Below, piece after piece: positions 17,051 to 25,622 of a stretch of 64,000 bases of DNA. The position numbers were made by a program, and so were the translations under genes. Below the pieces are notes generated by a model. It worked only from the letters and a program-made list of their open reading frames with translations, had not been told where the DNA came from and ran no database searches. The stretch covers positions 62,001-126,000 of the forward strand of contig NZ_JACIFV010000015.1 in assembly GCF_014197535.1 (NCBI RefSeq), in the 5' to 3' direction. Positions within the stretch are counted from its first letter, which is position 1. Each line of letters opens with the position of its first letter. Source of the DNA: Rhizobium aethiopicum (GTDB taxonomy: Bacteria; Pseudomonadota; Alphaproteobacteria; Rhizobiales; Rhizobiaceae).

Positions 17051-17307
17051 ATATCTTCCGTCTTTTCAACAAGCAGAGAACGGCACCCGCCGCCCGCGAA
17101 CGCTTGCAAGTGCTCCTTGCGCACGAACGCTCATCGGCAGGATCGGACCTTGTTTCGCTGCTGCGCGAGGAAATCCTTGCGGTCATCGCAAAGCATGTCG
17201 AGCTCGACCACGACAAGGTGCAGGTGACGATCGATCGCAACGAGTTTGTCTCCACGCTTGAGATCGATGTCGAAATCCCGCTGAACGCGGCCGTGCAGGC
17301 AGCTTGA
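17047..17307 (+). CDS. minE: Cell division topological specificity factor MinE
   Basis: 86 residues, the normal MinE length. It opens MNIFRLFNKQ, continues with the anti-MinCD region (ARERLQVLLAHERS), and ends in the dimerising topological-specificity domain. MinE stimulates MinD ATP hydrolysis and restricts MinCD to the poles. Overlaps minD by 4 bases (ATGA). The next gene, tdm, converges on it with 65 bases between. Confidence 0.97.
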   Translation: MNIFRLFNKQRTAPAARERLQVLLAHERSSAGSDLVSLLREEILAVIAKHVELDHDKVQVTIDRNEFVSTLEIDVEIPLNAAVQAA

Positions 17308-17372
17308 GGGCAAGATTCAGGAGGACGGCGGTCGCGCTGACGATCGGCGTCTCCTGATCCGCGAAGCAGGCG

Positions 17373-19742
17373 CTACGAGCGCGGCCGCGTCTTCTGCGGG
17401 TCGTAATGCGACAGCGGCACGATTGTCGCCGGCAGGCGCTTCTGGTGGCCGTCGAGCTTCCCGATCTCGACTTCAGTGCCCGGGCTTGCATGCATCACGT
17501 CGATGCGGGCGAGCGCGATTGTCTTGCCGAGAATAGGCGAGCGCGTGGCGCTGGTGACGACACCGACTTGGGCGCGGCCGATATGGATGCAGTCACCATG
17601 GCCGACCGCCTCGTTGGCCTTTATGTCGAGGCCGACGAGCAGATGGCGCGGGTGCTCCTTGCGTCGGATCAGCGCCTCGCGGCCGATGAAATCGTCCTGC
17701 TTGGATTTCAGCGGCACGGTGAAGCCGATGCCGGCCTCGAACGGATCCGTCTGGTCGGTGAATTCGTGATGGGCAAAGATCAGACCCGCCTCGATGCGGA
17801 CCATGTCGAGTGCCTCCAGCCCCATCGGCTTCAGCCCGTGCGGTTGGCCTGCTTCCCAGACGGCATCGAAAACCGTCAGCGCATCCTTCGGATGACAGAA
17901 GATCTCGTAGCCGAGCTCGCCGGTATAGCCCGTGCGCGAGATCACCACCGGGGCACCCTCGAATCCGCCGATGCGACCGACGGTGAAGCGGAACCATTCG
18001 AGCTCGCCGATCGCGGGCTGGCGCGGCGCCGTCCAGATGATTTCCTTCAGGATATCGCGGCTCCTGGGGCCTTGCAGCGCAATATTGTGCAGCTGGTCAG
18101 TCGACGATCGTACCCAGGCCTTGAAACCCTTCTTCTCGGCTTGCTCACGCAGCCAAATGCCGCTGAAATCATCGCCGCCGATCCAGCGGAAGTTCTTGTC
18201 GCCGAGCCTGAAGAGCGTGCCGTCATCGATCATGCCGCCATTTTCGTAGCACATCGCGGAATAGACGACCTGGCCGGTCGAGAGTTTGCGCACGTCGCGC
18301 GTCAGGCAGTATTGCAGCAGTTCCTCGGCGTCCGGACCCGTCACCTCGAACTTCCTCAAGGGCGAGAGATCGATGACGGCGGCGCGCTCGCGACAGGCCC
18401 AGTATTCCTCGACCGGACCTTCGGACGAGAAGCGGTTCGGCAGCCAGTAGCCGCGATATTCCGTATAATCTCGCGTCAACGCCGAGAGGCGGGGATGGAA
18501 GGCGGTTTCGCGCGTCAGTTCGGCTTCGGCATCTGGGGTCATGCGATAGGCTACCGCTCGTGAGAATTTCTCTTTTCCGGAAAAGGTGCGGACGTGGATA
18601 TCCGTCGGATCCCAGCCGTTCGCCGCATCGATATCATCGGGGCAGGACGATGAGACGCAGACGAGATCGGTCAGCGCCCGCATCAGCACGTAATCGCCGG
18701 GACGCGACCAGGGCTCGTCGAGATAGAGCTGGTTGTTGTGGTCGATATTGGTGTTGTAGAAATAGTTCAGCGCTTCCCAGCCCTTGCGCCCGGCAATGCC
18801 GTAAGGCGCCAGCGCCGCGTTGAAATTGTCCGTGCAGTTGACGTGGCCGGGATAACCCATGTCGTCGTAATAGCGTGAATTGCAGGCGGTCGCGAAAGCG
18901 TCGTGGCGGCCGACGGTATCCTGGACGATCTCGACCAGCGGCTCGAAATCCCGGTCGAAGGCCTTGGAAGGCAGGCCCGGCATCGGATAGCTGCGGCCGA
19001 GCAGCGTGCGGGTGACGGTCGAATCGAGCGCAAGATCGAGGCCCTTGTCGACCTTGCGTGCGGCAAAGGCCTGGAAATCGGTGCACTGGCGCCCATAGAC
19101 GTCGATGATCTGGATGAATTCACCCGCGCGCACGAAATAGGCGGCTGCGCTCGCCGCCCGGATGCGGATATCCTCGATCGGATCGGCCGCCGGTTCCGGC
19201 AGGGCGGCAGCATAATCGCGGATCAACAGGCTGCGCTTGATGCGGATCTCAATCGGCGTCGCCGTATCCTGTGCCTCCGGCGACATGGCGCCGGCGGGTG
19301 CCGCAACGATCAGCAGACCCTTCATGGCAATGGTGAACTCCGCCTGGCTGCCCGGCGTCGATCCTGCCCCGAAGATGTGGAGCGCTCCGGCCCCTGCGAG
19401 ATCTGCGCCGCGCCGCTGAAGTGCCGCGCGCGTGCGGACAGCACTCTCATCCTCCGCCTGAAGAATGGCCTTCAAACCCTCGGCTGAATTGCTGAATGCC
19501 GTTCCGAGACCGGCTGCCTGGAAGCGACCTTTTTCGTCAAGGAAGGAGAGCTCACAAATCTGCCCGCCTTCGCTGTCGATGACGCTCACGCGGTCGCCCG
19601 CCTCCACGCGCACGACGACCGATCCGCCACCCTTTGCCCGGTAGCGTTCAGTGCCCTCCGGCAGGGCTGGAATCCCGGGATAACGGACGAGGCTCGGAAC
19701 GACCGTTCGGAGCCCTGGCATAACAGGATGAAGTTCTCGCAT
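17373..19742 (-). CDS. tdm: Trimethylamine N-oxide demethylase (DUF1989 + GcvT fusion)
   Basis: 789 residues from the ATG at 19742, which has AAGAGGG a few bases upstream; ATGs at 19778 and 19766 are possible but less well placed. The N-terminal half is a DUF1989-type metal domain (blocks DVYGRQCTDFQAF, ATACNSRYYDDMG and GHVNCTDN supply Cys, His and Asp ligands). The C-terminal half is a GcvT folate-binding fold (HNIALQGPRSRD, ISRTGYTGELGYEIFC). This two-domain layout matches Tdm of Methylocella silvestris. The enzyme splits trimethylamine N-oxide into dimethylamine and formaldehyde, which the folate domain may capture. It is transcribed away from the permease and towards minE. A dimethylglycine-oxidase-like role is unlikely because no FAD domain is present. 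Confidence 0.85.
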   Translation of the reverse strand: MRELHPVMPGLRTVVPSLVRYPGIPALPEGTERYRAKGGGSVVVRVEAGDRVSVIDSEGGQICELSFLDEKGRFQAAGLGTAFSNSAEGLKAILQAEDESAVRTRAALQRRGADLAGAGALHIFGAGSTPGSQAEFTIAMKGLLIVAAPAGAMSPEAQDTATPIEIRIKRSLLIRDYAAALPEPAADPIEDIRIRAASAAAYFVRAGEFIQIIDVYGRQCTDFQAFAARKVDKGLDLALDSTVTRTLLGRSYPMPGLPSKAFDRDFEPLVEIVQDTVGRHDAFATACNSRYYDDMGYPGHVNCTDNFNAALAPYGIAGRKGWEALNYFYNTNIDHNNQLYLDEPWSRPGDYVLMRALTDLVCVSSSCPDDIDAANGWDPTDIHVRTFSGKEKFSRAVAYRMTPDAEAELTRETAFHPRLSALTRDYTEYRGYWLPNRFSSEGPVEEYWACRERAAVIDLSPLRKFEVTGPDAEELLQYCLTRDVRKLSTGQVVYSAMCYENGGMIDDGTLFRLGDKNFRWIGGDDFSGIWLREQAEKKGFKAWVRSSTDQLHNIALQGPRSRDILKEIIWTAPRQPAIGELEWFRFTVGRIGGFEGAPVVISRTGYTGELGYEIFCHPKDALTVFDAVWEAGQPHGLKPMGLEALDMVRIEAGLIFAHHEFTDQTDPFEAGIGFTVPLKSKQDDFIGREALIRRKEHPRHLLVGLDIKANEAVGHGDCIHIGRAQVGVVTSATRSPILGKTIALARIDVMHASPGTEVEIGKLDGHQKRLPATIVPLSHYDPQKTRPRS

Positions 19743-19822
19743 TCTACCCTCTTGGGGGATCGGCATGCCCTTCGGCATACGCCCACACAGGTTACAAAAT
19801 GCCTGTGGAAAGTAAAGTCATG

Positions 19823-19850
19823 TTGACTAAAAAGAAAATATCTTCACTAT
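19823..19850 (+). promoter_or_regulatory. Candidate sigma-70 promoter for the APC permease
   Basis: TTGACT and CACTAT separated by 16 bases in the 249-base gap between the divergent tdm and permease genes. It resembles a housekeeping promoter and would leave a leader of roughly 135 bases. Supported only by motif spacing. Confidence 0.35.
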
Positions 19851-19991
19851 GCATCAAGAGTTCAGACTCGGAGAATCCGTCGGGAGTGCGGATCGCAAAA
19901 ATCATCCGAGCGGGCTTGAGACTGTCAGGGAGACACGCTCAGGGAGACGTACAGAGATACGTCCGGAACAATCGAATGGGGAATTTCGCCG

Positions 19992-21776
19992 ATGACAGAT
20001 GTTGTGGAGGCCGGAATTGCATCCGGCACCGAAGGTAAACTTATACGCGCACTCGACTGGAAGGGCGCATTCTGGGTGGCTGCGGGCGTGCCGCCTCTCG
20101 TTCTCTTCTCCATCGGCGGCATCGCAGGCACGACCGGCAAGCTCGCCTTCGTCGTCTGGATCATCTCGATGGTGATGGGTTTCCTGCAATCCTTCACCTA
20201 TGCCGAGATCGCCGGCATGTTCGGGAATAAATCGGGCGGGGCCTCCGTCTACGGCGCCACCGCCTGGCTGCGCTATTCGAAATTCGTCGCGCCGCTGTCG
20301 GTCTGGTGCAATTGGTTCGCCTGGTCGCCGGTGCTTTCACTCGGCTGCGCCATCGCCGCCGGTTACATCCTCAATGCATTCTATCCAATTCCGGCAGCCG
20401 ATTCGCAAATGGTCCTCGACTGGATCGCCGCGCATGCCGCTTCCGTTACGGCCGACAGCCCCCGCGTCGCCGAATATATTGCAGCCCATGCCGGCACGAC
20501 GCCTGATGATGCCGTCAAGGCGCTGCTCGGCGCCGACGGCGTCGCGGCGCTTACGCCGGCGATCCGCAGTTGGTCGCTCGCAAGCTTCAGCATTCCATAC
20601 CTCGCCACCGCCAACATCAACGCCACCTTCTTCATCGGCGGCATCCTGATGCTGATCATCTTCGCGATCCAGCATCGCGGCATCTCGGAAACCGCAAGCG
20701 TGCAGAAGTGGCTGGCGATCATCGTGCTGGTGCCGCTGCTGATCATCGGCCTCTACCCGATCATCAGCGGCCAGGTCGTCGCCGCCAACGTCACCGGCCT
20801 CTTGCCGCCGACGGCCGCCTATACTGCCTCCGACGGCACCTGGAGCAACGGCGGCTGGACGCTCTTCCTCGGCGGTCTCTACATCGCCGCCTGGTCGACC
20901 TACGGCTTCGAGACGGCCGTCTGCTACACCCGGGAACTGAAGAACCCGAAGACCGATACCTTCAAGGCGATCTTCTATTCCGGCCTGGCCTGCTGCCTGT
21001 TCTTCTTCCTGGTGCCATTCGCCTTCCAGGGCGTTCTCGGCCATGCCGGTATGCTCGCCCCGGGCATCGTCGACGGCACGGGCGTTGCCGAAGCGCTCGG
21101 CGGCCTGATCGGCGCCGGCCGGGTGATCACCCAGCTGCTCGTCGTATTGATGATCCTGGCGCTCTTCCTCGCCATCATGACGGCGATGGCCGGCTCGTCG
21201 CGCACGCTCTACCAGGGTTCGAAGGATGGCTGGCTGCCGAAATATCTCGACCATGCCAACGAGCACGGCGCCCCGACGCGGGCCATGTGGACCGACTTCG
21301 CCTTCAACCTCTTCCTTCTGGCGATCGCTTCGGATGCCGGCGGCTATTTCTTCGTGCTTGCCGTCTCCAATGTCGGCTACATCATCTTCAATTTCCTGAA
21401 CCTCAATTCCGGCTGGATCCACCGGATAGATTCCGGCCATATCGAACGCCCCTGGAAGGCGCCGAGCTGGCTGATCGGCCTCAACACCGTGCTCGCCTTT
21501 GTCAACGCGCTCTTCCTCGGCGCCGGCGCCAAGGTCTGGGGTTACTCCAATGCGCTCTGGGTCGGCTTCATCTTCGCCGCCCTGATCCTGCCGGTCTTCG
21601 CCTATCGCCACTATGTGCGCGACGGCGGCAAGTTCCCGGCAGGCGCGATGGAGGATCTCGGCCTCATCGGCCAGGATCTCGGCGTCAGGAAAGCCGGCAT
21701 GCTGCCCTATCTCGCACTTGTCGGCGGCCTGGCAATCGTCCTTTTCGCCAATTGGTTCTTTCAGCTTCCGGCTTAA
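19992..21776 (+). CDS. APC-superfamily amino acid/amine permease
   Basis: 594 residues with about 12 hydrophobic segments; the first, with PPLVLFSIGGIAGTTGKLAF, begins near residue 25. A long polar loop (about residues 135-190) separates the third and fourth segments, longer than in most APC carriers. A ribosome binding site (GGGGAA) precedes the ATG. It is divergent from tdm and ends in a strong terminator. Position at the edge of the trimethylamine cluster makes uptake of a methylated amine or derived amino acid a reasonable guess. The substrate cannot be read from the sequence. Confidence 0.8.
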   Translation: MTDVVEAGIASGTEGKLIRALDWKGAFWVAAGVPPLVLFSIGGIAGTTGKLAFVVWIISMVMGFLQSFTYAEIAGMFGNKSGGASVYGATAWLRYSKFVAPLSVWCNWFAWSPVLSLGCAIAAGYILNAFYPIPAADSQMVLDWIAAHAASVTADSPRVAEYIAAHAGTTPDDAVKALLGADGVAALTPAIRSWSLASFSIPYLATANINATFFIGGILMLIIFAIQHRGISETASVQKWLAIIVLVPLLIIGLYPIISGQVVAANVTGLLPPTAAYTASDGTWSNGGWTLFLGGLYIAAWSTYGFETAVCYTRELKNPKTDTFKAIFYSGLACCLFFFLVPFAFQGVLGHAGMLAPGIVDGTGVAEALGGLIGAGRVITQLLVVLMILALFLAIMTAMAGSSRTLYQGSKDGWLPKYLDHANEHGAPTRAMWTDFAFNLFLLAIASDAGGYFFVLAVSNVGYIIFNFLNLNSGWIHRIDSGHIERPWKAPSWLIGLNTVLAFVNALFLGAGAKVWGYSNALWVGFIFAALILPVFAYRHYVRDGGKFPAGAMEDLGLIGQDLGVRKAGMLPYLALVGGLAIVLFANWFFQLPA

Positions 21777-21803
21777 AATCGCCTCCCAAGCAGAAAAGCC
21801 GCC

Positions 21804-21833
21804 AAGCCGCCATGGAAACATGGCGGCTTTTTC
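21804..21833 (+). terminator. Rho-independent terminator after the APC permease
   Basis: Perfect 11-base stem (AAGCCGCCATG/CATGGCGGCTT) with a GAAA tetraloop and trailing T-run, 27 bases after the permease stop. Read from the other strand it could also end the SDR-containing operon. Confidence 0.9.
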
Positions 21834-21906
21834 ATGCGCTGATTCTTTGATTTGATCCGATGAGGGTCAGCCGATCCGACCTAGGGGCAAACCCATTCTA
21901 CCACCG

Positions 21907-22668
21907 TCAGACAATGGTCTCGCCGCCGTCGACGACGAGAATCTGCCCGGTCATGTAGGACGAGCGGTCCGAGACCAGGAAGAGAATGGGCTCGGCGATT
22001 TCGGAGACATCAGCCCAGCGTCCGAGCGGCACCTTATCGGCGACATAGGCCTCGATCGCGCCGCGGCCGCCCATCTGGGCGATGAAGGGTTCGTTGAACG
22101 GCGTATCCACCCAGCCCGGGCAGAGCGCGTTGACGCGGATGCCGAACCTGGCGTAGTCGCCGGCCATCTGCCGGGTCATCGCGATGACCGCATGTTTCGT
22201 CGTCGTATAGGCAATCATCTCGCGATCGTAGAGTACGCCCGACGAGGAAGAGGTGTTGAGGATGACGCCGCGGCCCGCCTTCTTCATCAGCGGCATGACG
22301 AAGCGAGCCGCCATGAAATGCGCTCGGACATTCAGGCTCCAGGACCTGTCGAAACCCTCGACGGCCACCTGCTCCAGATCGCCCGCCACCTGTGCGCCGG
22401 CGTGATTGTGGAGGATGTCTATCCGGCCGTGACGTTCGGCGACCGCAGCGATGCCGGCTTCGAGTGCCGTGTCGTCGGTGACGTCGAGAACAAGGCACTC
22501 AGCCCTGCCGCCGGCGGCCTCAATCCGGCCGACGGTTTCGGCGGCACTGGCGGCATTCAGGTCGGCCACGACCACGAAAGCACCTTCTCCTGCCATGATC
22601 AGCGCGCCGGCCTGGCCGATGCCCGACCCCGCTCCGGTGACGATCGCGACGCGATTTTCAAGAATCAT
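21907..22668 (-). CDS. Short-chain dehydrogenase/reductase
   Basis: 253 residues, classical SDR. The cofactor motif TGAGSGIGQA is at residues 11-20, an acidic residue in VVVADLNA suggests NAD preference, and active-site residues lie in NTSSSSG and YTTTKHA. The usual NNAG motif is replaced by HNHAGA. It is 13 bases downstream of the ABC permease gene and probably last in that operon, so it may act on the imported compound. Substrate unknown. Confidence 0.85.
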   Translation of the reverse strand: MILENRVAIVTGAGSGIGQAGALIMAGEGAFVVVADLNAASAAETVGRIEAAGGRAECLVLDVTDDTALEAGIAAVAERHGRIDILHNHAGAQVAGDLEQVAVEGFDRSWSLNVRAHFMAARFVMPLMKKAGRGVILNTSSSSGVLYDREMIAYTTTKHAVIAMTRQMAGDYARFGIRVNALCPGWVDTPFNEPFIAQMGGRGAIEAYVADKVPLGRWADVSEIAEPILFLVSDRSSYMTGQILVVDGGETIV

Positions 22669-22681
22669 CGGTGTTTCCCGT

Positions 22682-23491
22682 TCAGTTTGTTGTTTTCTCG
22701 CGCATCAGAAAGCGCGCGATGAGGATCAGTCCCAGCGATGCGACAAGCACCATCGTGGCGATGGCGTTGATCTCCGGTGTCACGCCACGACGGATCGAGG
22801 CGAAGACATAAATCGGCAGTGTCGTGTTCGAGCCTGCGACGAAAAAGGCGATGATGAAATCGTCAAAGGAGAAGGTGAAGGCGAGCAGAAAACCTGCCAG
22901 GATTGACGGCAGGATCTGCGGCAGCACGATCTGGCGAAAAGTGGTGAAAGGCGTGGCGTAAAGATCGCTCGACGCTTCGACGATGTCACGGCCGAGGCCG
23001 GCGATGCGTGCTTTGACGATCATTGTCACCAGCGCCATGGTGAAGAGGCCGTGGGCGGCGATGATCGAGCCGTAGCCGAGCGAAAGCTTTGGCGCTTGGT
23101 CGCCTGGCCAGACGGCGGCGATCAGTGGATTGACGAAGCCGAAGACCTCGACCAGAGCCACCAGCGTCGCAATGCCGATGACGACGCCGGGAACGACGAT
23201 CGCCGCAGCGAACAGCCCGTCGAAGACCGCTCGCGCCCGGGCGCCGAGCCGCTCCATGCCGATCGCCGCCATCGTGCCGAAAATGGCGGCCAGCCCGGCA
23301 CTGGTAAAGGCGATGGCCAGGCTGTTCTGCAGCGCTTCCATCAGGAAGGTGTTGGCGAGCGCCTTACCATACCATTGCGTCGAGAAGCCGGTGAACTCGC
23401 TGGCATTGCGGCCGGCATTAAAGGAGAACAGCACGACAAGCACGATCGGCGTGTAGAGGAACAGGTAGACTGCGGTGACCAGCGCGCGCAT
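22682..23491 (-). CDS. ABC transporter permease, PotC type
   Basis: 269-residue inner-membrane permease with about six hydrophobic segments. The EAA-type cytoplasmic loop for the ATPase is visible (DIVEASSDLYATPFTTFRQIVLPQILPS, cut here around residues 167-195). It belongs to the polyamine/opine/2-aminoethylphosphonate transporter group. Its ATG shares one base with the stop of the upstream permease gene. Paired with the PotB-like partner, the PotD-like binding protein and the PotA-like ATPase. Confidence 0.87.
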   Translation of the reverse strand: MRALVTAVYLFLYTPIVLVVLFSFNAGRNASEFTGFSTQWYGKALANTFLMEALQNSLAIAFTSAGLAAIFGTMAAIGMERLGARARAVFDGLFAAAIVVPGVVIGIATLVALVEVFGFVNPLIAAVWPGDQAPKLSLGYGSIIAAHGLFTMALVTMIVKARIAGLGRDIVEASSDLYATPFTTFRQIVLPQILPSILAGFLLAFTFSFDDFIIAFFVAGSNTTLPIYVFASIRRGVTPEINAIATMVLVASLGLILIARFLMREKTTN

Positions 23492-24357
23492 CAGACGAGA
23501 TCCACCTGGCGGGTACCGGCAACACGCCAGGCGATGCGCATGGCGATCAACAGCACGATGACGACGACAACGACGAGGGTGACGGCGATTGCAGAGCCGA
23601 ACGGCCAGTTGCGCGACTGCAGGAATAGGTCGACCAACGCATTGCCGATGAAGAAGACTTTGCCGCCGCCAAGCAACTGCGGGATCAGATATTCGCCGAG
23701 CAGCAGGATGGTGACCAGGGCGATGCCGGTCATCACGCCTGGAAGCGACAGAGGCAGCGTGATGCCGAAAAAGGTCGAAAGCGGCCGCGCGCCGAGATCG
23801 GCGGAGGCCTCCAGAAGGCGGCGGTCGAGCTTTTCCAGGCTGACATAGATCGGCATGATCATCAGCGGCAGGTAGCCGTAGACGATGCCGAGCAGCACGG
23901 CGCCCGGTGTGTTCAGAAGCCTGACATTTTCGATGCCGACCACCTCCAAGAGATGCGGAATGCCGCGCGCGCCTAAGATGTACATCCAGGCGTAGGTGCG
24001 CACGAGAAGGCTCGTCCAGAAGGGCACGACGACGAGGGAAACCAGCAGCAGCCGGTATTTGGCGCCCGCCTTGACGGCCAGGTAATAAGCGACCGGATAG
24101 GCGACGAGCAGGCAGGCGAGGGCGCCGATCGGCGCAAGGATCAGCGTGTTCTTGAAGGCTGCGGCGCGCGAACCGAGATTGGCAAACTGCGCAAAGGTAA
24201 AAGCCGCCTGATACCCACCTTCGGGCGCCCGCTCGCCGAAGGCAAAGACGATGATGGCGATGAAGGGCAGCACCAGGAACACGAACAGCCAGATGCTGGC
24301 CGGACCGACAAGAGCCGCGGTGACAAGGCGCCGATTGGTGGCAGGAGCAAAAGGCAT
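23491..24357 (-). CDS. ABC transporter permease, PotB type
   Basis: 288 residues with about six membrane segments, the first at PASIWLFVFLVLPFIAIIVF. The EAA loop is seen around LLEASADLGARPLSTFFGIT. Second permease of a polyamine-family importer, immediately upstream of the PotC-like gene with a TGATG junction. The gene begins 82 bases after the binding-protein gene. Confidence 0.87.
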   Translation of the reverse strand: MPFAPATNRRLVTAALVGPASIWLFVFLVLPFIAIIVFAFGERAPEGGYQAAFTFAQFANLGSRAAAFKNTLILAPIGALACLLVAYPVAYYLAVKAGAKYRLLLVSLVVVPFWTSLLVRTYAWMYILGARGIPHLLEVVGIENVRLLNTPGAVLLGIVYGYLPLMIMPIYVSLEKLDRRLLEASADLGARPLSTFFGITLPLSLPGVMTGIALVTILLLGEYLIPQLLGGGKVFFIGNALVDLFLQSRNWPFGSAIAVTLVVVVVIVLLIAMRIAWRVAGTRQVDLV

Positions 24358-24439
24358 CGAAAGGTTCTTTATCCGCCGATTCTAAGCACGAGACCGGCCC
24401 CTCGCGCCAAGGCGGCGGGGCCGGAGTTGGGAACGGCGA

Positions 24440-25600
24440 TCAAGCCGACTTGAAACGCGCCATCAGCTCCGCCCGGCCGGGATCGGTCAACGTCACCGCC
24501 GCGCCGAATTCCAGCGGCGTCAATGACGCCTCGTCCGGATAGACGATCTTGTTCGCTGTGATCTCCTTCGGCAGCAGCGCGATGACCCGGCTGTCGGTCG
24601 TCGGCGCACCATTGGCGATGTGCTCCTTGACGGCATTGGCCGGATCCATGAGGTAGTTGAGCAGCGCGTAACCCGCCGCCTTGTTCGGCGCGTCCTTCGG
24701 GATCGCGTAATAGTCGGTCCAGATCTCGCCGCCGTCGGTGCCAAGCACATAGGCGATCTCGGGAACGTCACGGTTGAGCTGCGCCCCGTCATTGGTCCAG
24801 CACATGGTGAGCCAGGCGTCGGTGGCGCGCATGGCCGGTTGGTAGTCGCTGTTGATGGCGAAAAGGTGCGGTTTGACTTTGATCAGCAGTTCCTCGGCCT
24901 TGGCGAGTTCGTCCGCCTTGATCGAATTGAAATCGTAGCCGAGCGACACCAGTGCGCTGCCGATCGTCGTCAACTGATAGTCGTGCACCATGGCGCGGCC
25001 GTCGGCTTCCGTCTGGGCGATGTCAAAGAAGTCCTTCCAGCTCGAAAGCTTGGTCTTGATCTTCGCGGTATTGACCGAGAACCCGGTCGTCCCCCAGTTC
25101 TTCGGCACGGCATAGGTCTTGCCGTCGATCATGCCCTCCTTGGTGAAGCGCGGATTTTCCGTCGCTTGGCTGAAATTCGGGATCTTGGAGAGATCGAGTT
25201 CGTCGATCAGGCCGAGCTTGTGGTGGGTGGAGATCGTGTAGTTGGTCGGCACGAAGAGCGACCAGCCGGAGGCGCCCGCCTGGAGCTTGGCCAGCATTTC
25301 TTCGTTGGAGCCGAAGACGTTGACCTCGACGGCAACGCCGGTCGCTGCCTTGAAATTCTCGAAGGTCGCAGGATCGTGGTAATTCGGCCAGGTGGCGATC
25401 GACATCTGGGTGCCGAGGTCCTCGGCGTAAGCGGGCGTCGACAGCGCACCGGGGAAACGCGATAGCACCGCGGTCGCAAGTCCGAGGCCGGTGACACCGA
25501 GGAAGTGGCGGCGGCTGACCGAGCCGCGCTTCAGGCGCATGAACTCGTCCATGAAGCCTTCAGGGGTAATAGGCAGATGATCCTTGTAGTCCTTGCTCAT
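24440..25600 (-). CDS. ABC transporter substrate-binding protein, PotD-like, Tat-exported
   Basis: 386 residues from the ATG at 25600 (ribosome binding site AAGGGA); a longer frame to 25741 has no support. A twin-arginine signal is visible near residue 30 (SVSRRHFLGVTG), followed by a hydrophobic run and a likely cut after AYA. The mature part resembles spermidine/putrescine-binding proteins (ATWPNYHDPATFENFKAATG). The folded protein is thus probably exported through Tat. Ligand may be a polyamine or related cation; binding residues were not assigned. Confidence 0.87.
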   Translation of the reverse strand: MSKDYKDHLPITPEGFMDEFMRLKRGSVSRRHFLGVTGLGLATAVLSRFPGALSTPAYAEDLGTQMSIATWPNYHDPATFENFKAATGVAVEVNVFGSNEEMLAKLQAGASGWSLFVPTNYTISTHHKLGLIDELDLSKIPNFSQATENPRFTKEGMIDGKTYAVPKNWGTTGFSVNTAKIKTKLSSWKDFFDIAQTEADGRAMVHDYQLTTIGSALVSLGYDFNSIKADELAKAEELLIKVKPHLFAINSDYQPAMRATDAWLTMCWTNDGAQLNRDVPEIAYVLGTDGGEIWTDYYAIPKDAPNKAAGYALLNYLMDPANAVKEHIANGAPTTDSRVIALLPKEITANKIVYPDEASLTPLEFGAAVTLTDPGRAELMARFKSA

Positions 25601-25622
25601 GATGCTGTTCCCTTGTTCTGGT

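Noticed and set aside
17308..17372. Terminator between minE and tdm
   Set aside because: An AGGAG...CTCCT inverted repeat exists but the stem is broken and no T-run follows; too weak to list.
20337..21821. 494-codon minus-strand frame, and a 426-codon +frame starting at 20570
   Set aside because: Both overlap the APC permease gene in other frames; the first is Asp/Gln/Gly-rich, the second Arg/Pro/His-rich, as expected of shadow translations.
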